In this document: positions 7,698 through 15,483 of the stretch, one piece after another
Layout: each line of letters begins with the position of its first letter
Numbering within the stretch: the first letter of the stretch is position 1
Assembly (NCBI RefSeq): GCF_003665095.1
Contig: NZ_RCHV01000002.1
Coordinates: forward strand, 1,869,501-1,933,500
DNA: 64,000 nt
Direction: 5' to 3'
DNA from: Streptomyces sp. Z26
Lineage (GTDB): Bacteria > Actinomycetota > Actinomycetes > Streptomycetales > Streptomycetaceae
Position numbers and translations under genes: made by a program
The notes under the pieces: generated by a model
Seen by the model: only the letters and a program-made list of their open reading frames with translations
Database searches by the model: none
What the model was told of the DNA's origin: nothing

Positions 7698-8731
7698 CAG
7701 AAGCGCCCGTCACGGCGCTCGAACCGGGTGGGCTTGTCCCAGACCTCGCCGCCGTCGCGCAGCCAGCGCGCCTGGAGTTCGAGGAGCTGACCGAGCGTCA
7801 CGTCCGGGTAGCCGAACAGCGCGTGGCAGCGCGACGCGTCACTGAGGAGGCTGGTCTCCGGGTCGGTGCCGGTGAACCGGGCCTCCACGTCGAGGAGTTC
7901 CGCCAGGCGGCGGGCGAGCGTACGGATGCCCGCGGCCTCGGGGCCGGTGAGGTTCAGGGTGAACGGCGTTCCCGGGGCGGCGTGTCGGACGCTGCGGAGC
8001 ACGACCTCGTTGGCGTAGCGCTGCCAGACGACGTTCACGGCTCCGGCGCCCGCGTCCACCGGCTCGCCCGCGCGCAGCGTACGGGCGAGGTCCGCGAGGA
8101 CGCCGTAGCGGGGCTCGCAGGCGTAGTTGAGGCGGATCAGCGCCACCGGGGTGCCGCGGGTGCGGGCGGCGTGCCGGAAGACCTGTTCGCGGCCGTGGCA
8201 GGTGACGGCGTAGTCGCCGTGCGGGCGGGGCGCGTCGGTCTCGGTGCTGCCGCCGGTGACGGGCGCGGTCATGCCGTAGACGTTGCCGGTGGAGAGGGCG
8301 ACCGTACGGGCGGCGGGGTAGCGCGCGGCGACGTACGCGGGCAGCACGGTGTTGGTCATCCAGGCGTGCTCGGGGGCGTCGGACGTGCCGAACTTCGCGC
8401 CGACGAGGTGGACGACGACGGCCGCGTCCGGGAGGGCGGCGACCGCGGCGGGGTCCGCGAGGTCGGCCCGCTGGGTGCGGACGCCGCGGGCTTCGAGGCG
8501 GGCCCGCCCGGCCTCGTCGGACCAGCGGGAGACGGCGAGCACGGCGGTGTCCGTACGGCCCGCCGCGTCCAGGGCGCGGCGGGCCATGGCGGCGATGCCC
8601 GCGCCGGTCTTCCCCCCGGCGCCCAGGAGCACGACGTCGCCGGGCCAGTGGGCGGCGTCGGCGACCAACTCCGTTCCGGGGCGGGAGAGTTCGTCCTCCA
8701 GGTCCGGCACGGTGGACGGGAGCTGCTGCAT
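7697..8731 (-). CDS. NAD-dependent epimerase/dehydratase family protein
   Basis: A 344-residue extended short-chain dehydrogenase. The dinucleotide-binding loop LLGAGGKTGAGIA lies at about 35-47 and STGNVYGMT marks the middle of the fold. The usual catalytic YxxxK cannot be seen: the matching region reads GDYAVTCHGRE, so the chemistry may differ. ATG 8731 is preferred to 8758 because GAGG stands six bases before it, and the earlier codon falls inside the operator repeats. It is the first gene of the leftward operon, coupled to the DapA-like gene, and is divergent from the regulator at 8871. Confidence 0.8.
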   Translation of the reverse strand: MQQLPSTVPDLEDELSRPGTELVADAAHWPGDVVLLGAGGKTGAGIAAMARRALDAAGRTDTAVLAVSRWSDEAGRARLEARGVRTQRADLADPAAVAALPDAAVVVHLVGAKFGTSDAPEHAWMTNTVLPAYVAARYPAARTVALSTGNVYGMTAPVTGGSTETDAPRPHGDYAVTCHGREQVFRHAARTRGTPVALIRLNYACEPRYGVLADLARTLRAGEPVDAGAGAVNVVWQRYANEVVLRSVRHAAPGTPFTLNLTGPEAAGIRTLARRLAELLDVEARFTGTDPETSLLSDASRCHALFGYPDVTLGQLLELQARWLRDGGEVWDKPTRFERRDGRF

Positions 8732-8743
8732 GGGTGACCTCGC

Positions 8744-8779
8744 GAATTCAGAATTCATTCCCTTTTACGGAATGAATTC
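8744..8779. promoter_or_regulatory. Inverted-repeat operator for the carbohydrate locus
   Basis: GAATTCATTCC (8751-8761) and GGAATGAATTC (8769-8779) form a perfect 11-bp inverted repeat with a 7-bp spacer. Another GAATTC lies at 8744-8749. This A+T-rich sequence is strikingly unlike its surroundings and lies between the divergent epimerase and regulator genes. A third half-site, AATTCATTCC, occurs at 8892-8901 inside the regulator gene. It is most likely the binding site of the regulator encoded at 8871. Confidence 0.75.
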
Positions 8780-8834
8780 ATGGGGTCGAGTGCGACGGTG
8801 ATTCAGCAGGAGCCAGAAAAGCATTGGGAAAGCC

Positions 8835-8863
8835 TTGACGCAAGGGATTGAATCCTGCAATCT
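8835..8863 (+). promoter_or_regulatory. Promoter for the GntR/LacI-type regulator (leaderless)
   Basis: TTGACG (8835-8840), a 17-bp spacer and CAATCT (8858-8863) precede ATG 8871 by 7 bases. There is no ribosome-binding site, so transcription probably starts at the start codon. The distance to the inverted repeat (about 56 bp from the -35) would allow autoregulation. Confidence 0.55.
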
Positions 8864-8870
8864 CCTCGGC

Positions 8871-10067
8871 ATGAAATCGGCAGAGCAGCGAAATTCATTC
8901 CTTCGCGGCCCCAAATACCTGCACATCGCGGAGCGTCTGCGGCAGGAGATCTCGGACGGGATCTGGGCCGCCGGGGCGCGACTGCCCGTCGAGCGCGACC
9001 TCGCGGACACGCTCGCGGTCAGCGTGAACACGCTGCGCCGCGCCGTCGGCGAACTCGTCGCGGACGGCCTCGTCGAACGCCGCCAGGGCGCGGGCACGTT
9101 CGTGCTCCCCCCGCCGCCGCCGGATTCCCCAACGGCCCACGGACAGCGGCTGATCGGCGTTCTGGTGCCCTCGACGACCTACTACTATCCGCGCGTCGTC
9201 GACGGAATCCGACGTGTGCTGCGCGCGGCGGGCGCGGGCGTCGTCCTGGCGTCGTCCGAGTACGACACGGCCGCCGAGGAACGCGAACTCCGCGCCCTTC
9301 TCGACTCCGGCGTCGAGGGCCTGCTGCTCACGCCGAACCTGCACCTGCTCGACGACCCGCAGGCGTACGTGGACCGGCTGCGCGAACTCCCCGTACCCCA
9401 CGTGCTGGTGGAGCGCCGCCCGACCGCGCCCGCGCCCGACGACGCCACGCCGTACGTCGTCACCGACCACGCGGGCGGCGTCTGCCGCGCCGTACGGCAC
9501 CTGCGGACGCTGGGGCACCGGCGCTTCGGCCACCTCGGTCAACTCCGTTCCGGCACCTCGGAGATCGTCACCTGCGGCTTCCACGACGCCGCCGAGCTGC
9601 TCGGCGTCGAGGTGCCGGAGGAGGCCGTGGCCCGGCACGAGCGGTGGACGGCGGAGGACCTGGCGGAGTACGCGCGGCGGTGCGCCGCGACGGGTGTGAC
9701 GGCCGTCTTCTGCCACGGCGACCGGGACGCCGCCGCGTTCGCCGTGCAGGCGCGGCGCCACGGGTTGGGCGTGCCGGGGGACGTGGCGGTGGTGGCGTAC
9801 GACGACGAGGTCGCGGACGTCGGGGACGTGCCGCTGACGGCGATGTCGCCGCCGAAGGCCGAAGTGGGCGCGCGGGCGGCGGAGTTGCTGCTGCGGCGGC
9901 TGGACGAGGGGCCGGACGCGCCCGTCGAGCAGGTGCGGTTGCAGCCCCGGCTGGTGGTGCGCGCCTCCTGCGGCGCGGCCCGGGAGGGGGAGGCGGGACG
10001 GCCCTCGGCCCGGGGTGGGCCGCGCGGCGCGCGCACCGCCGGGGGCCGGCGGGTGGTCCCGGCATGA
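8871..10067 (+). CDS. GntR-type winged-helix regulator with LacI-like sugar-binding domain
   Basis: A 398-residue regulator of the AraR-like architecture. An N-terminal GntR winged helix (about 10-85, with KYLHIAERLRQEISDG, LPVERDLADTL and VERRQGAGTFV) is joined to a periplasmic-binding-protein-like ligand domain beginning at IGVLVPSTTYYYPRVVDGI. In this architecture the sugar ligand releases the protein from its operator. It lies between the two arms of the carbohydrate locus with a matching inverted repeat upstream and a half-site inside its own first codons, so it probably represses both arms. The 30-residue tail after about 365 is rich in Gly, Arg and Ala and looks disordered. The start is ATG 8871 with a leaderless promoter; TTG 8835 is rejected because it coincides with the -35. 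Confidence 0.85.
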   Translation: MKSAEQRNSFLRGPKYLHIAERLRQEISDGIWAAGARLPVERDLADTLAVSVNTLRRAVGELVADGLVERRQGAGTFVLPPPPPDSPTAHGQRLIGVLVPSTTYYYPRVVDGIRRVLRAAGAGVVLASSEYDTAAEERELRALLDSGVEGLLLTPNLHLLDDPQAYVDRLRELPVPHVLVERRPTAPAPDDATPYVVTDHAGGVCRAVRHLRTLGHRRFGHLGQLRSGTSEIVTCGFHDAAELLGVEVPEEAVARHERWTAEDLAEYARRCAATGVTAVFCHGDRDAAAFAVQARRHGLGVPGDVAVVAYDDEVADVGDVPLTAMSPPKAEVGARAAELLLRRLDEGPDAPVEQVRLQPRLVVRASCGAAREGEAGRPSARGGPRGARTAGGRRVVPA

Positions 10068-10201
10068 GGGCGCCCGGCAGCGGCCCCGGCAGCCGGACAC
10101 CCGGCGGGGCGGGGCTCCGCGCGCGCCCGCCCCCGTACGGCCCACCGCCACGCCGACGCCGTACTCACCCAGCCCAACGACCCACCACACACGGAGACTT
10201 C

Positions 10202-11215
10202 ATGCGCTTCCGCATCGGCGTACTCGGCGCGGGCGCCGTGGCCGCCGACCACGTACGGGCCGCCGCCGACGCCCCCGACTACGAGATCGCCGCCGTCTGC
10301 GACGTCGACCGCGCCGCCGCCGAGGCCCTCGCCGGGCCGGGCGTGCCCGTGCACACCGACCACCGCGAACTGCTCGCCGACGGCGGCCTCGACGCCGTCG
10401 TCATCACCGTGCCGCACGCGCTGCACGCGCCGATGGCCGTCGCCGCCGCGCACGCCGGGCTGCACGTGCTGGTGGAGAAGCCGATGGCGACGAGCGTGGC
10501 CGACTGCACCCGGATGATCGAGGCGAGCCGCGCGAGCGGCACGCTGCTGGCCGTCGCCCACGTCCTCCACTTCGACCCGGTCGCGCTGGCCGCGCGGCGG
10601 CTCGTGGCCTCCGGCGCGTACGGCGAACCGCTGCTCCTCACCCACCGCCGGTCGGCGCACTACGAGCCGGGGTCCCGGCCGCCGTGGTTCTTCGACCGCG
10701 CGGTGGCGGGCGGCGGCATCGTGCTGAACGTCGGTACGCACGGCCTCGACCGCATCCAGTGGCTCGGCGGGTCGGCCGTACGGCGCGTCAGCGGCCTCGT
10801 CCGCGGCCGCCCCGGCATGGAGGTGGAGACCGACGCGCTGGCCCTGGTCGAACTGGAGAACGGCGTCGGCGCGGGCATCGCCCTCACCAGCCGCGGCACG
10901 CCGTTCTTCGACGAGACGGAGGTGGTGCTGGACGCGGCGACGCTGCGCGTGTCCCGTACGGGCGGGCTGACGCTGCTCCGGGACGGGGAGTCGACACGGC
11001 TGATGGCCGTCGAACCGGCGCACCAACACGACGCGTTCCGGGCCCAGTTGGACGGTTTCGTCGCCGCCGCCCGGGGTGGCGCCCCGTACGGGGACGGCGC
11101 GTACGTGGACGGCGCGTACGGGCGGTCCGTGGTCGCCGCCGCGCTGGCGCTGTACGCGTCGGCGGACGGCGGCGAACGCGTCGAGGTCGCCGCCGACCCG
11201 GCGGTGACCCCGTGA
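10202..11215 (+). CDS. Gfo/Idh/MocA-family oxidoreductase
   Basis: A 337-residue NAD(P)-dependent sugar or inositol dehydrogenase. The Rossmann motif GVLGAGAVAADHV is at 6-18, the family EKP motif is Glu92-Lys93-Pro94 with the lysine expected to be catalytic, and a conserved histidine occurs in NVGTHGLDRI. It would oxidise a sugar, sugar acid or inositol in the cytoplasm. ATG 10202 follows GGAG at a 5-base spacing. It is 134 bp after the regulator gene and leads into the isomerase and ABC genes, so it is probably co-transcribed with them. Acidic-aromatic repeats AYGDGAYVDGAYG are inserted near residue 295. Confidence 0.85.
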   Translation: MRFRIGVLGAGAVAADHVRAAADAPDYEIAAVCDVDRAAAEALAGPGVPVHTDHRELLADGGLDAVVITVPHALHAPMAVAAAHAGLHVLVEKPMATSVADCTRMIEASRASGTLLAVAHVLHFDPVALAARRLVASGAYGEPLLLTHRRSAHYEPGSRPPWFFDRAVAGGGIVLNVGTHGLDRIQWLGGSAVRRVSGLVRGRPGMEVETDALALVELENGVGAGIALTSRGTPFFDETEVVLDAATLRVSRTGGLTLLRDGESTRLMAVEPAHQHDAFRAQLDGFVAAARGGAPYGDGAYVDGAYGRSVVAAALALYASADGGERVEVAADPAVTP

Positions 11216-11231
11216 CGGGCGGGGCGGCGCG

Positions 11232-12089
11232 ATGGGCGGGGGCGGTGACGTGACGGCCCGAGGGCCGCTGGCGCGGCGCGCGTTCAGCACCCTCGGCTGC
11301 CCGGAGGCGGGCGTCGGGGACGTCGTCCGCCTGGCGCTGGCGGGCGGCTTCGGCGGTGTCGAACTGCGGTGTGCGCCAGGCCAGTTGGTCACCCCGGAGA
11401 CGGGCCCGGCGGAGGCGGCGGCACTCGCGGACCGGTTCGCGGGCGCCGGACTGGAGGTCGTCTGCCTCGCCTCGTACGTGCGGGTGGCCGACGAGGGGCC
11501 CGGCGTCGGCGCGGACCTGGAGCGCCACCTGCGGCTCGCCGCCCGGCTCCGCGCCCCCTACGTACGGGTCTTCGGCGGCGACGCCGACCACCCCCGTGGG
11601 CGGCGCGACCGGGCCGTGCGCCGACTCGCCGCCGCCGCGCCCGCCGCGGAGGCGGCCGGGGTGGGGCTCGCGCTGGAGACCCACGACGCGTTCCTGACCG
11701 GCGCCGCCGTCGCCGACGTGCTCGAAGCCGTCGGTTCACCGGCCGTCGGCGCCGTCTGGGACGCGGTCAACCCGTGGCGGGCGGGCGAACGACCCGCCGA
11801 CACCGCCGAGTCGCTGCGCCCGTGGCTGCGGCACACGCAGTTCAAGGACGTCGCCTCACCCACCGACCTGCGCCCGGTGCTCCCCGGCCGGGGCGTGCTC
11901 CCGCTCGGCGAGGTCACCGCCGAGCTGCGGCGGCTTGGCTACGGGGGCTGGGTCAGCCTCGAATGGGAGCGCGCCTGGTACCCCGACGCGGCGCCGCTCG
12001 GTGACGCGCTCACCGCCTTCACGGACACGCTCGACCTCCTGGACCCGCCCGGCGCGACCGATACGCGAGGCGCGCCGCCCCGCGCGTGA
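11232..12089 (+). CDS. Sugar phosphate isomerase/epimerase (xylose isomerase-like TIM barrel)
   Basis: A 285-residue protein of the AP-endonuclease-2/xylose-isomerase superfamily. The pattern of metal-binding acidic and histidine residues is visible in LALETHDAFLTG, WDAVNPW, HTQFKDV and VSLEWERAWYP. Members isomerise or epimerise keto sugars, hydroxypyruvate or inosose compounds using a divalent metal. It starts 16 bp after the Gfo/Idh/MocA gene. ATG 11232 has a weak ribosome-binding site and GTG 11250, preceded by GGGGGC, is an alternative start. The pairing of these two families is common in inositol, hexuronate and amino sugar pathways. Confidence 0.8.
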   Translation: MGGGGDVTARGPLARRAFSTLGCPEAGVGDVVRLALAGGFGGVELRCAPGQLVTPETGPAEAAALADRFAGAGLEVVCLASYVRVADEGPGVGADLERHLRLAARLRAPYVRVFGGDADHPRGRRDRAVRRLAAAAPAAEAAGVGLALETHDAFLTGAAVADVLEAVGSPAVGAVWDAVNPWRAGERPADTAESLRPWLRHTQFKDVASPTDLRPVLPGRGVLPLGEVTAELRRLGYGGWVSLEWERAWYPDAAPLGDALTAFTDTLDLLDPPGATDTRGAPPRA

Positions 12090-12217
12090 CCCCCGGCCCG
12101 CTCCCACCCGTACGCCCCGAACCCGCGCCCACCCCCGTACCGACGCATGCCCGTACACCACCCGATATGTCACCACACGCGCTCGACAACACGCCCCCGA
12201 ACAGAGGGAGTTCCGTC

Positions 12218-13546
12218 ATGAACACCACCCGTGCGCCCAGCAGGCGCGGCGTCCTCGCCGCGGGCCTGTGGACCGCGCTGGCCACCGGCACCGCCGGTGC
12301 GACCAGCGCGTGCGGCAGCGCGTCCGCCGCCCGCCGCGACCCGGACGGGCCGCTGACGTTCTGGTCCGCGCTGCGCGGCACCGACGCCCTGGTCGCCGCC
12401 TGGAACGCCGAACACCCCGACGACCCGGTCGAGTTCGACATGATGACCTCCGGACTGGCGGGCGGGAACGCCAAGTTGTCCAACGCCGCCCGCGCGGGCA
12501 ACGCCCCCGACATCGTCTCCGTCGTGGACGCGGACCTGCCCGGCTTCGCCATCGACGGCGTCTGCGCCGACGTCACGGACCTCGTCACGCCCCGCCTGCG
12601 CGACCAGTTGGGCCCGGAGGCGTGGACGAACGCCACGTTGGACGGCCGGGTGTACGGCATACCGCTGGACCTCGGCCCGATGATGTTCGCGCACCGGGCC
12701 GACGTCCTGCGCGAGCACCGGATCGACGTGCCGGAGACCTGGGACGACTTCCGCGAGGCGGGCCGTCGGCTGAAGCGCCGGTCGGGCATCGACCTGGCGA
12801 CGTTCCACCCCAACGCGTACAACGTCCTCGCCTGCCACGCGATGCAGGCGGGCGGCCGGTGGTTCGCCATCGAGGACGACTCCTGGGTGGTCGACTTCCT
12901 CGACGCGCCCACCCGGCGGGTCGCCGCGTACTGGCAGGGCCTGATCGACGAGGACCTGCTGCTGGTGGCGCCCGGCAGCAGCCAGGAGTGGCTGTCGGCA
13001 CTCGCCCGGGGACGCGTCGCGGGCCATCTCGTGGGGCCCTGGGGCCTGGCGGCGCTCGCCGCGTCCGTGCCGGGCGGCGCCGGGAAGTGGCGCGTCGCAC
13101 CCGTACCGCAGTGGGGCGGCGGGCGGCCCGTCGTCGGCACCGACGGGGTGTCGCTGCACGTGATCACCGAGGGCAGCAACCGGAAGGAGCGCGCCATGCG
13201 CTTCCTGGAGTGGCTGTCCACGACGCCGGAGGCGATCACCGCCCGGCTGTCCGGCGGCAGGTCGAGCCTGTTCCCGGCGGCGCGCGGCCTGGTCGAGCCC
13301 GCGTCCCGGCAGTTCGACCCGGCGTACTACGGCGGCCAGGACCTGTACGGGCTGGTCACCGAGCAGGCCCGGCTGCTGCGTACGGGCTGGGTCTGGGGCC
13401 CGCGCATGCAGGCCACCGCGACCTCGCTGCACCAGGGGCTGGCGCGGCTGCCGTACGGCACGACCGTCGCGGGGGCGCTGGAGGCGGCCGAGGCGGAGAC
13501 GCTGCCGGACATGCGGAGCCTGGGCCTGTCGGTGAGGCGGTCATGA
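12218..13546 (+). CDS. Sugar ABC transporter substrate-binding lipoprotein
   Basis: A 442-residue family 1 extracellular solute-binding protein. The leader SRRGVLAAGLWTAL (8-21) ends in the lipobox TSAC with the acylated cysteine at Cys32. The twin arginines at 9-10 make Tat export possible, as is common for Streptomyces lipoproteins. The mature part has typical segments LTFWSALRG, YGIPLDLGPMMF, WDDFREAGRRLK and GTDGVSLHVI. It captures a mono- or oligosaccharide and passes it to the two permeases that follow. ATG 12218 is preceded by AGAGGGAG. Its stop overlaps the next start (ATGA). Confidence 0.9.
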   Translation: MNTTRAPSRRGVLAAGLWTALATGTAGATSACGSASAARRDPDGPLTFWSALRGTDALVAAWNAEHPDDPVEFDMMTSGLAGGNAKLSNAARAGNAPDIVSVVDADLPGFAIDGVCADVTDLVTPRLRDQLGPEAWTNATLDGRVYGIPLDLGPMMFAHRADVLREHRIDVPETWDDFREAGRRLKRRSGIDLATFHPNAYNVLACHAMQAGGRWFAIEDDSWVVDFLDAPTRRVAAYWQGLIDEDLLLVAPGSSQEWLSALARGRVAGHLVGPWGLAALAASVPGGAGKWRVAPVPQWGGGRPVVGTDGVSLHVITEGSNRKERAMRFLEWLSTTPEAITARLSGGRSSLFPAARGLVEPASRQFDPAYYGGQDLYGLVTEQARLLRTGWVWGPRMQATATSLHQGLARLPYGTTVAGALEAAEAETLPDMRSLGLSVRRS

Positions 13547-14520
13547 GGCCGGTCACGCGGGCCGCGCGCACCGCCCCCGCCACCGGACCCGCGCACACCG
13601 CCACCGGGCCCGCCGGAACCGCCCCGCCCCCGCGGCGGTCGCAGCGGCTGGCGACGGGCGTGCTGCTCGGCCCGTTCGTGCTGCTGCTCCTCACGGTGTT
13701 CGTCGTGCCGACGCTCTACGCCGTCTACCTCAGCTTCTTCTCCACCACCCACTCCGGCCTCGGCTTCGGCAACGCCGAGACCGTCTTCGCGGGCGCGCGC
13801 AACTACGCGGCCGTACTGTCCGACCCGAGCTTCACGCGCGGCGTCGGCGTCACCCTCCTCTACGCCCTCGTCTTCCTCCCCGCCGTCGTCGCGGGCGCGC
13901 TCGCCCTGGCGCTCCTCTTCGACTCGGGGCTGGTGCGGGCCCGCCGCCTCAGCCAGACCGTGCTGTTCGTGCCGCACGCCGTGCCCGGCATCATCGGGAC
14001 CGTCATCTGGCTGTACCTCTACACACCCGGCATCTCCCCCGTCGTCGGCTTCCTCGACGACGTGGACGTACGGGTCGACTTCTTCGCGCTGCACATGCTC
14101 GTGCCGTCGCTCGTCAACATCGCGCTGTGGAGCGGCCTCGGCTACACCACGGTGATCTTCTTCGCCGCGCTGCGCGCCATCCCCCACGAACTCGTCGAGG
14201 CCGCCGCGATCGACGGCGCGGGACCCGTACGGACCGCGCTGACCATCAAGGTGCCGCTGATCCGCGCGACCCTCGCCACCGTCGTGATCTTCACGACGAT
14301 CGGCGCGCTCCAGCTGTTCACCGAGCCGATGCTGCTGAGCAAGGCCACCCCGCTGATCGGCCCGCGCTTCACGCCCAACATGTACATCTTCGACGCCGCC
14401 TTCACCCGCAACAACTACGGTCTGGCGGCCGCCGCCTCCGTGCTGCTGCTGGCCGTCTGCTGCCTCCTGTCCTTCGCCGTCACGCGCGGCACCACCCGAC
14501 GGAAGAAGGTGCGGCCGTGA
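13543..14520 (+). CDS. Sugar ABC transporter permease, MalF-like
   Basis: A 325-residue inner membrane protein with a long, Ala/Pro/Thr-rich cytoplasmic N terminus (about 1-33) and six predicted membrane segments beginning at TGVLLGPFVLLLLTVFVV. The EAA loop that contacts the ATPase reads EAAAIDGAGPVRTALTIKVP. It overlaps the binding-protein gene by 4 bases and the next permease by 4 bases (GTGA). Substrate follows the binding protein and is unknown. Confidence 0.9.
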   Translation: MRPVTRAARTAPATGPAHTATGPAGTAPPPRRSQRLATGVLLGPFVLLLLTVFVVPTLYAVYLSFFSTTHSGLGFGNAETVFAGARNYAAVLSDPSFTRGVGVTLLYALVFLPAVVAGALALALLFDSGLVRARRLSQTVLFVPHAVPGIIGTVIWLYLYTPGISPVVGFLDDVDVRVDFFALHMLVPSLVNIALWSGLGYTTVIFFAALRAIPHELVEAAAIDGAGPVRTALTIKVPLIRATLATVVIFTTIGALQLFTEPMLLSKATPLIGPRFTPNMYIFDAAFTRNNYGLAAAASVLLLAVCCLLSFAVTRGTTRRKKVRP

Positions 14521-15386
14521 GCGCCACCACCGGGACCCGCCGCCGCGCGGGCGTCCGCGCACCGGGCCGCGGCACCGCGCACGTCGTGGTCGGGGTCGGG
14601 GTGCTCTACGCCCTGCTCCCCCTCCTCTGGCTGCTGCTCGCCTCGACGGTGGACGCGGAGGCGCTGTTCGCCTCCCGCTTCCTCGACCTGTCGGACTTCG
14701 CGCTGCTCGACAACGTCCGCGCGCTGCTGCGGGAGGGCGACGGCGTCTATCTGAAGTGGTACGCGAACAGCCTGCTGTACGCGGTCGGCGGGGCCGCCGT
14801 CGGGGCGCTGCTCAGCACGGCGGCGGGGTACGTCTTCGACAAGTTCGAGTTCACCGGGAAGGGGCCGCTGTTCGCGCTGGTGCTGGTGTCGGTGATGGTC
14901 CCGGCGACGGTGCTGGCGCTGCCGATGTACCTGCTCGCGTCGGAACTCGGCCTGGTGAACACCGTCTGGTCGGTGCTGATCCCGGTGCTGTTCAACCCGT
15001 TCGGGGTCTACCTGGGGCGGATGTTCTCCGCCTCGTACGTGCCCGACGAGGTGCTGGAGGCGGCGCGCGTGGACGGCGCGGGCGAGCTGCGCAGCTTCTT
15101 CTCCGTGGGGCTGCGGATGCTGGCGCCGGGCTTCGTGACGGTCTTCCTCTTCCAACTCACCACCATCTGGAACAACTTCTTCCTGCCGCTGGTGATGCTC
15201 TCCGACGAGGACCTGTACCCGCTGAGCCTCGGCCTCTACAGCTGGAACGCCACCGCCAGCATCAACCCCGACTACTACCCGCTGATGGTCGTCGGGTCGC
15301 TGCTCGCGCTGCTGCCGCTGGTGGTCGCGTTCCTGCTGCTCCAACGCTACTGGCGGTCGGGGTTGACGGCGGGCAGCGTCAAATAG
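14517..15386 (+). CDS. Sugar ABC transporter permease, MalG-like
   Basis: A 289-residue inner membrane protein with six predicted membrane segments and the EAA loop EAARVDGAGELRSFFSVGL. It begins with GTG 14517 inside the stop of the previous gene. No ATPase gene follows. In Streptomyces many such importers share the general ATPase MsiK encoded elsewhere, and that is the expected partner. A strong stem-loop at 15415-15457 ends the operon. Confidence 0.9.
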   Translation: MSATTGTRRRAGVRAPGRGTAHVVVGVGVLYALLPLLWLLLASTVDAEALFASRFLDLSDFALLDNVRALLREGDGVYLKWYANSLLYAVGGAAVGALLSTAAGYVFDKFEFTGKGPLFALVLVSVMVPATVLALPMYLLASELGLVNTVWSVLIPVLFNPFGVYLGRMFSASYVPDEVLEAARVDGAGELRSFFSVGLRMLAPGFVTVFLFQLTTIWNNFFLPLVMLSDEDLYPLSLGLYSWNATASINPDYYPLMVVGSLLALLPLVVAFLLLQRYWRSGLTAGSVK

Positions 15387-15414
15387 CCGCCGTACGGCCG
15401 GAGTCGGCGCCGTA

Positions 15415-15457
15415 CGTACGGGCCCGCGTACGTCTTCCACGCACGCGGGCCCGTACG
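15415..15457. terminator. Bidirectional terminator stem-loop
   Basis: CGTACGGGCCCGCGT (15415-15429) and ACGCGGGCCCGTACG (15443-15457) form a perfect 15-bp stem with a 13-nt loop between convergent genes. No long T run follows, as is normal in Streptomyces. Confidence 0.85.
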
Positions 15458-15483
15458 GTCCCTGCCCGTCCCGACCGCCCCGG

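Noticed and set aside
8835..8870. TTG 8835 as the regulator start
   Set aside because: It coincides with the -35 hexamer TTGACG of a well-spaced promoter; ATG 8871 fits a leaderless start.
13327..15440. Leftward open frames opposite the sugar permease genes
   Set aside because: Shadow frames; the plus strand encodes permeases with clear EAA loops and coupled starts.
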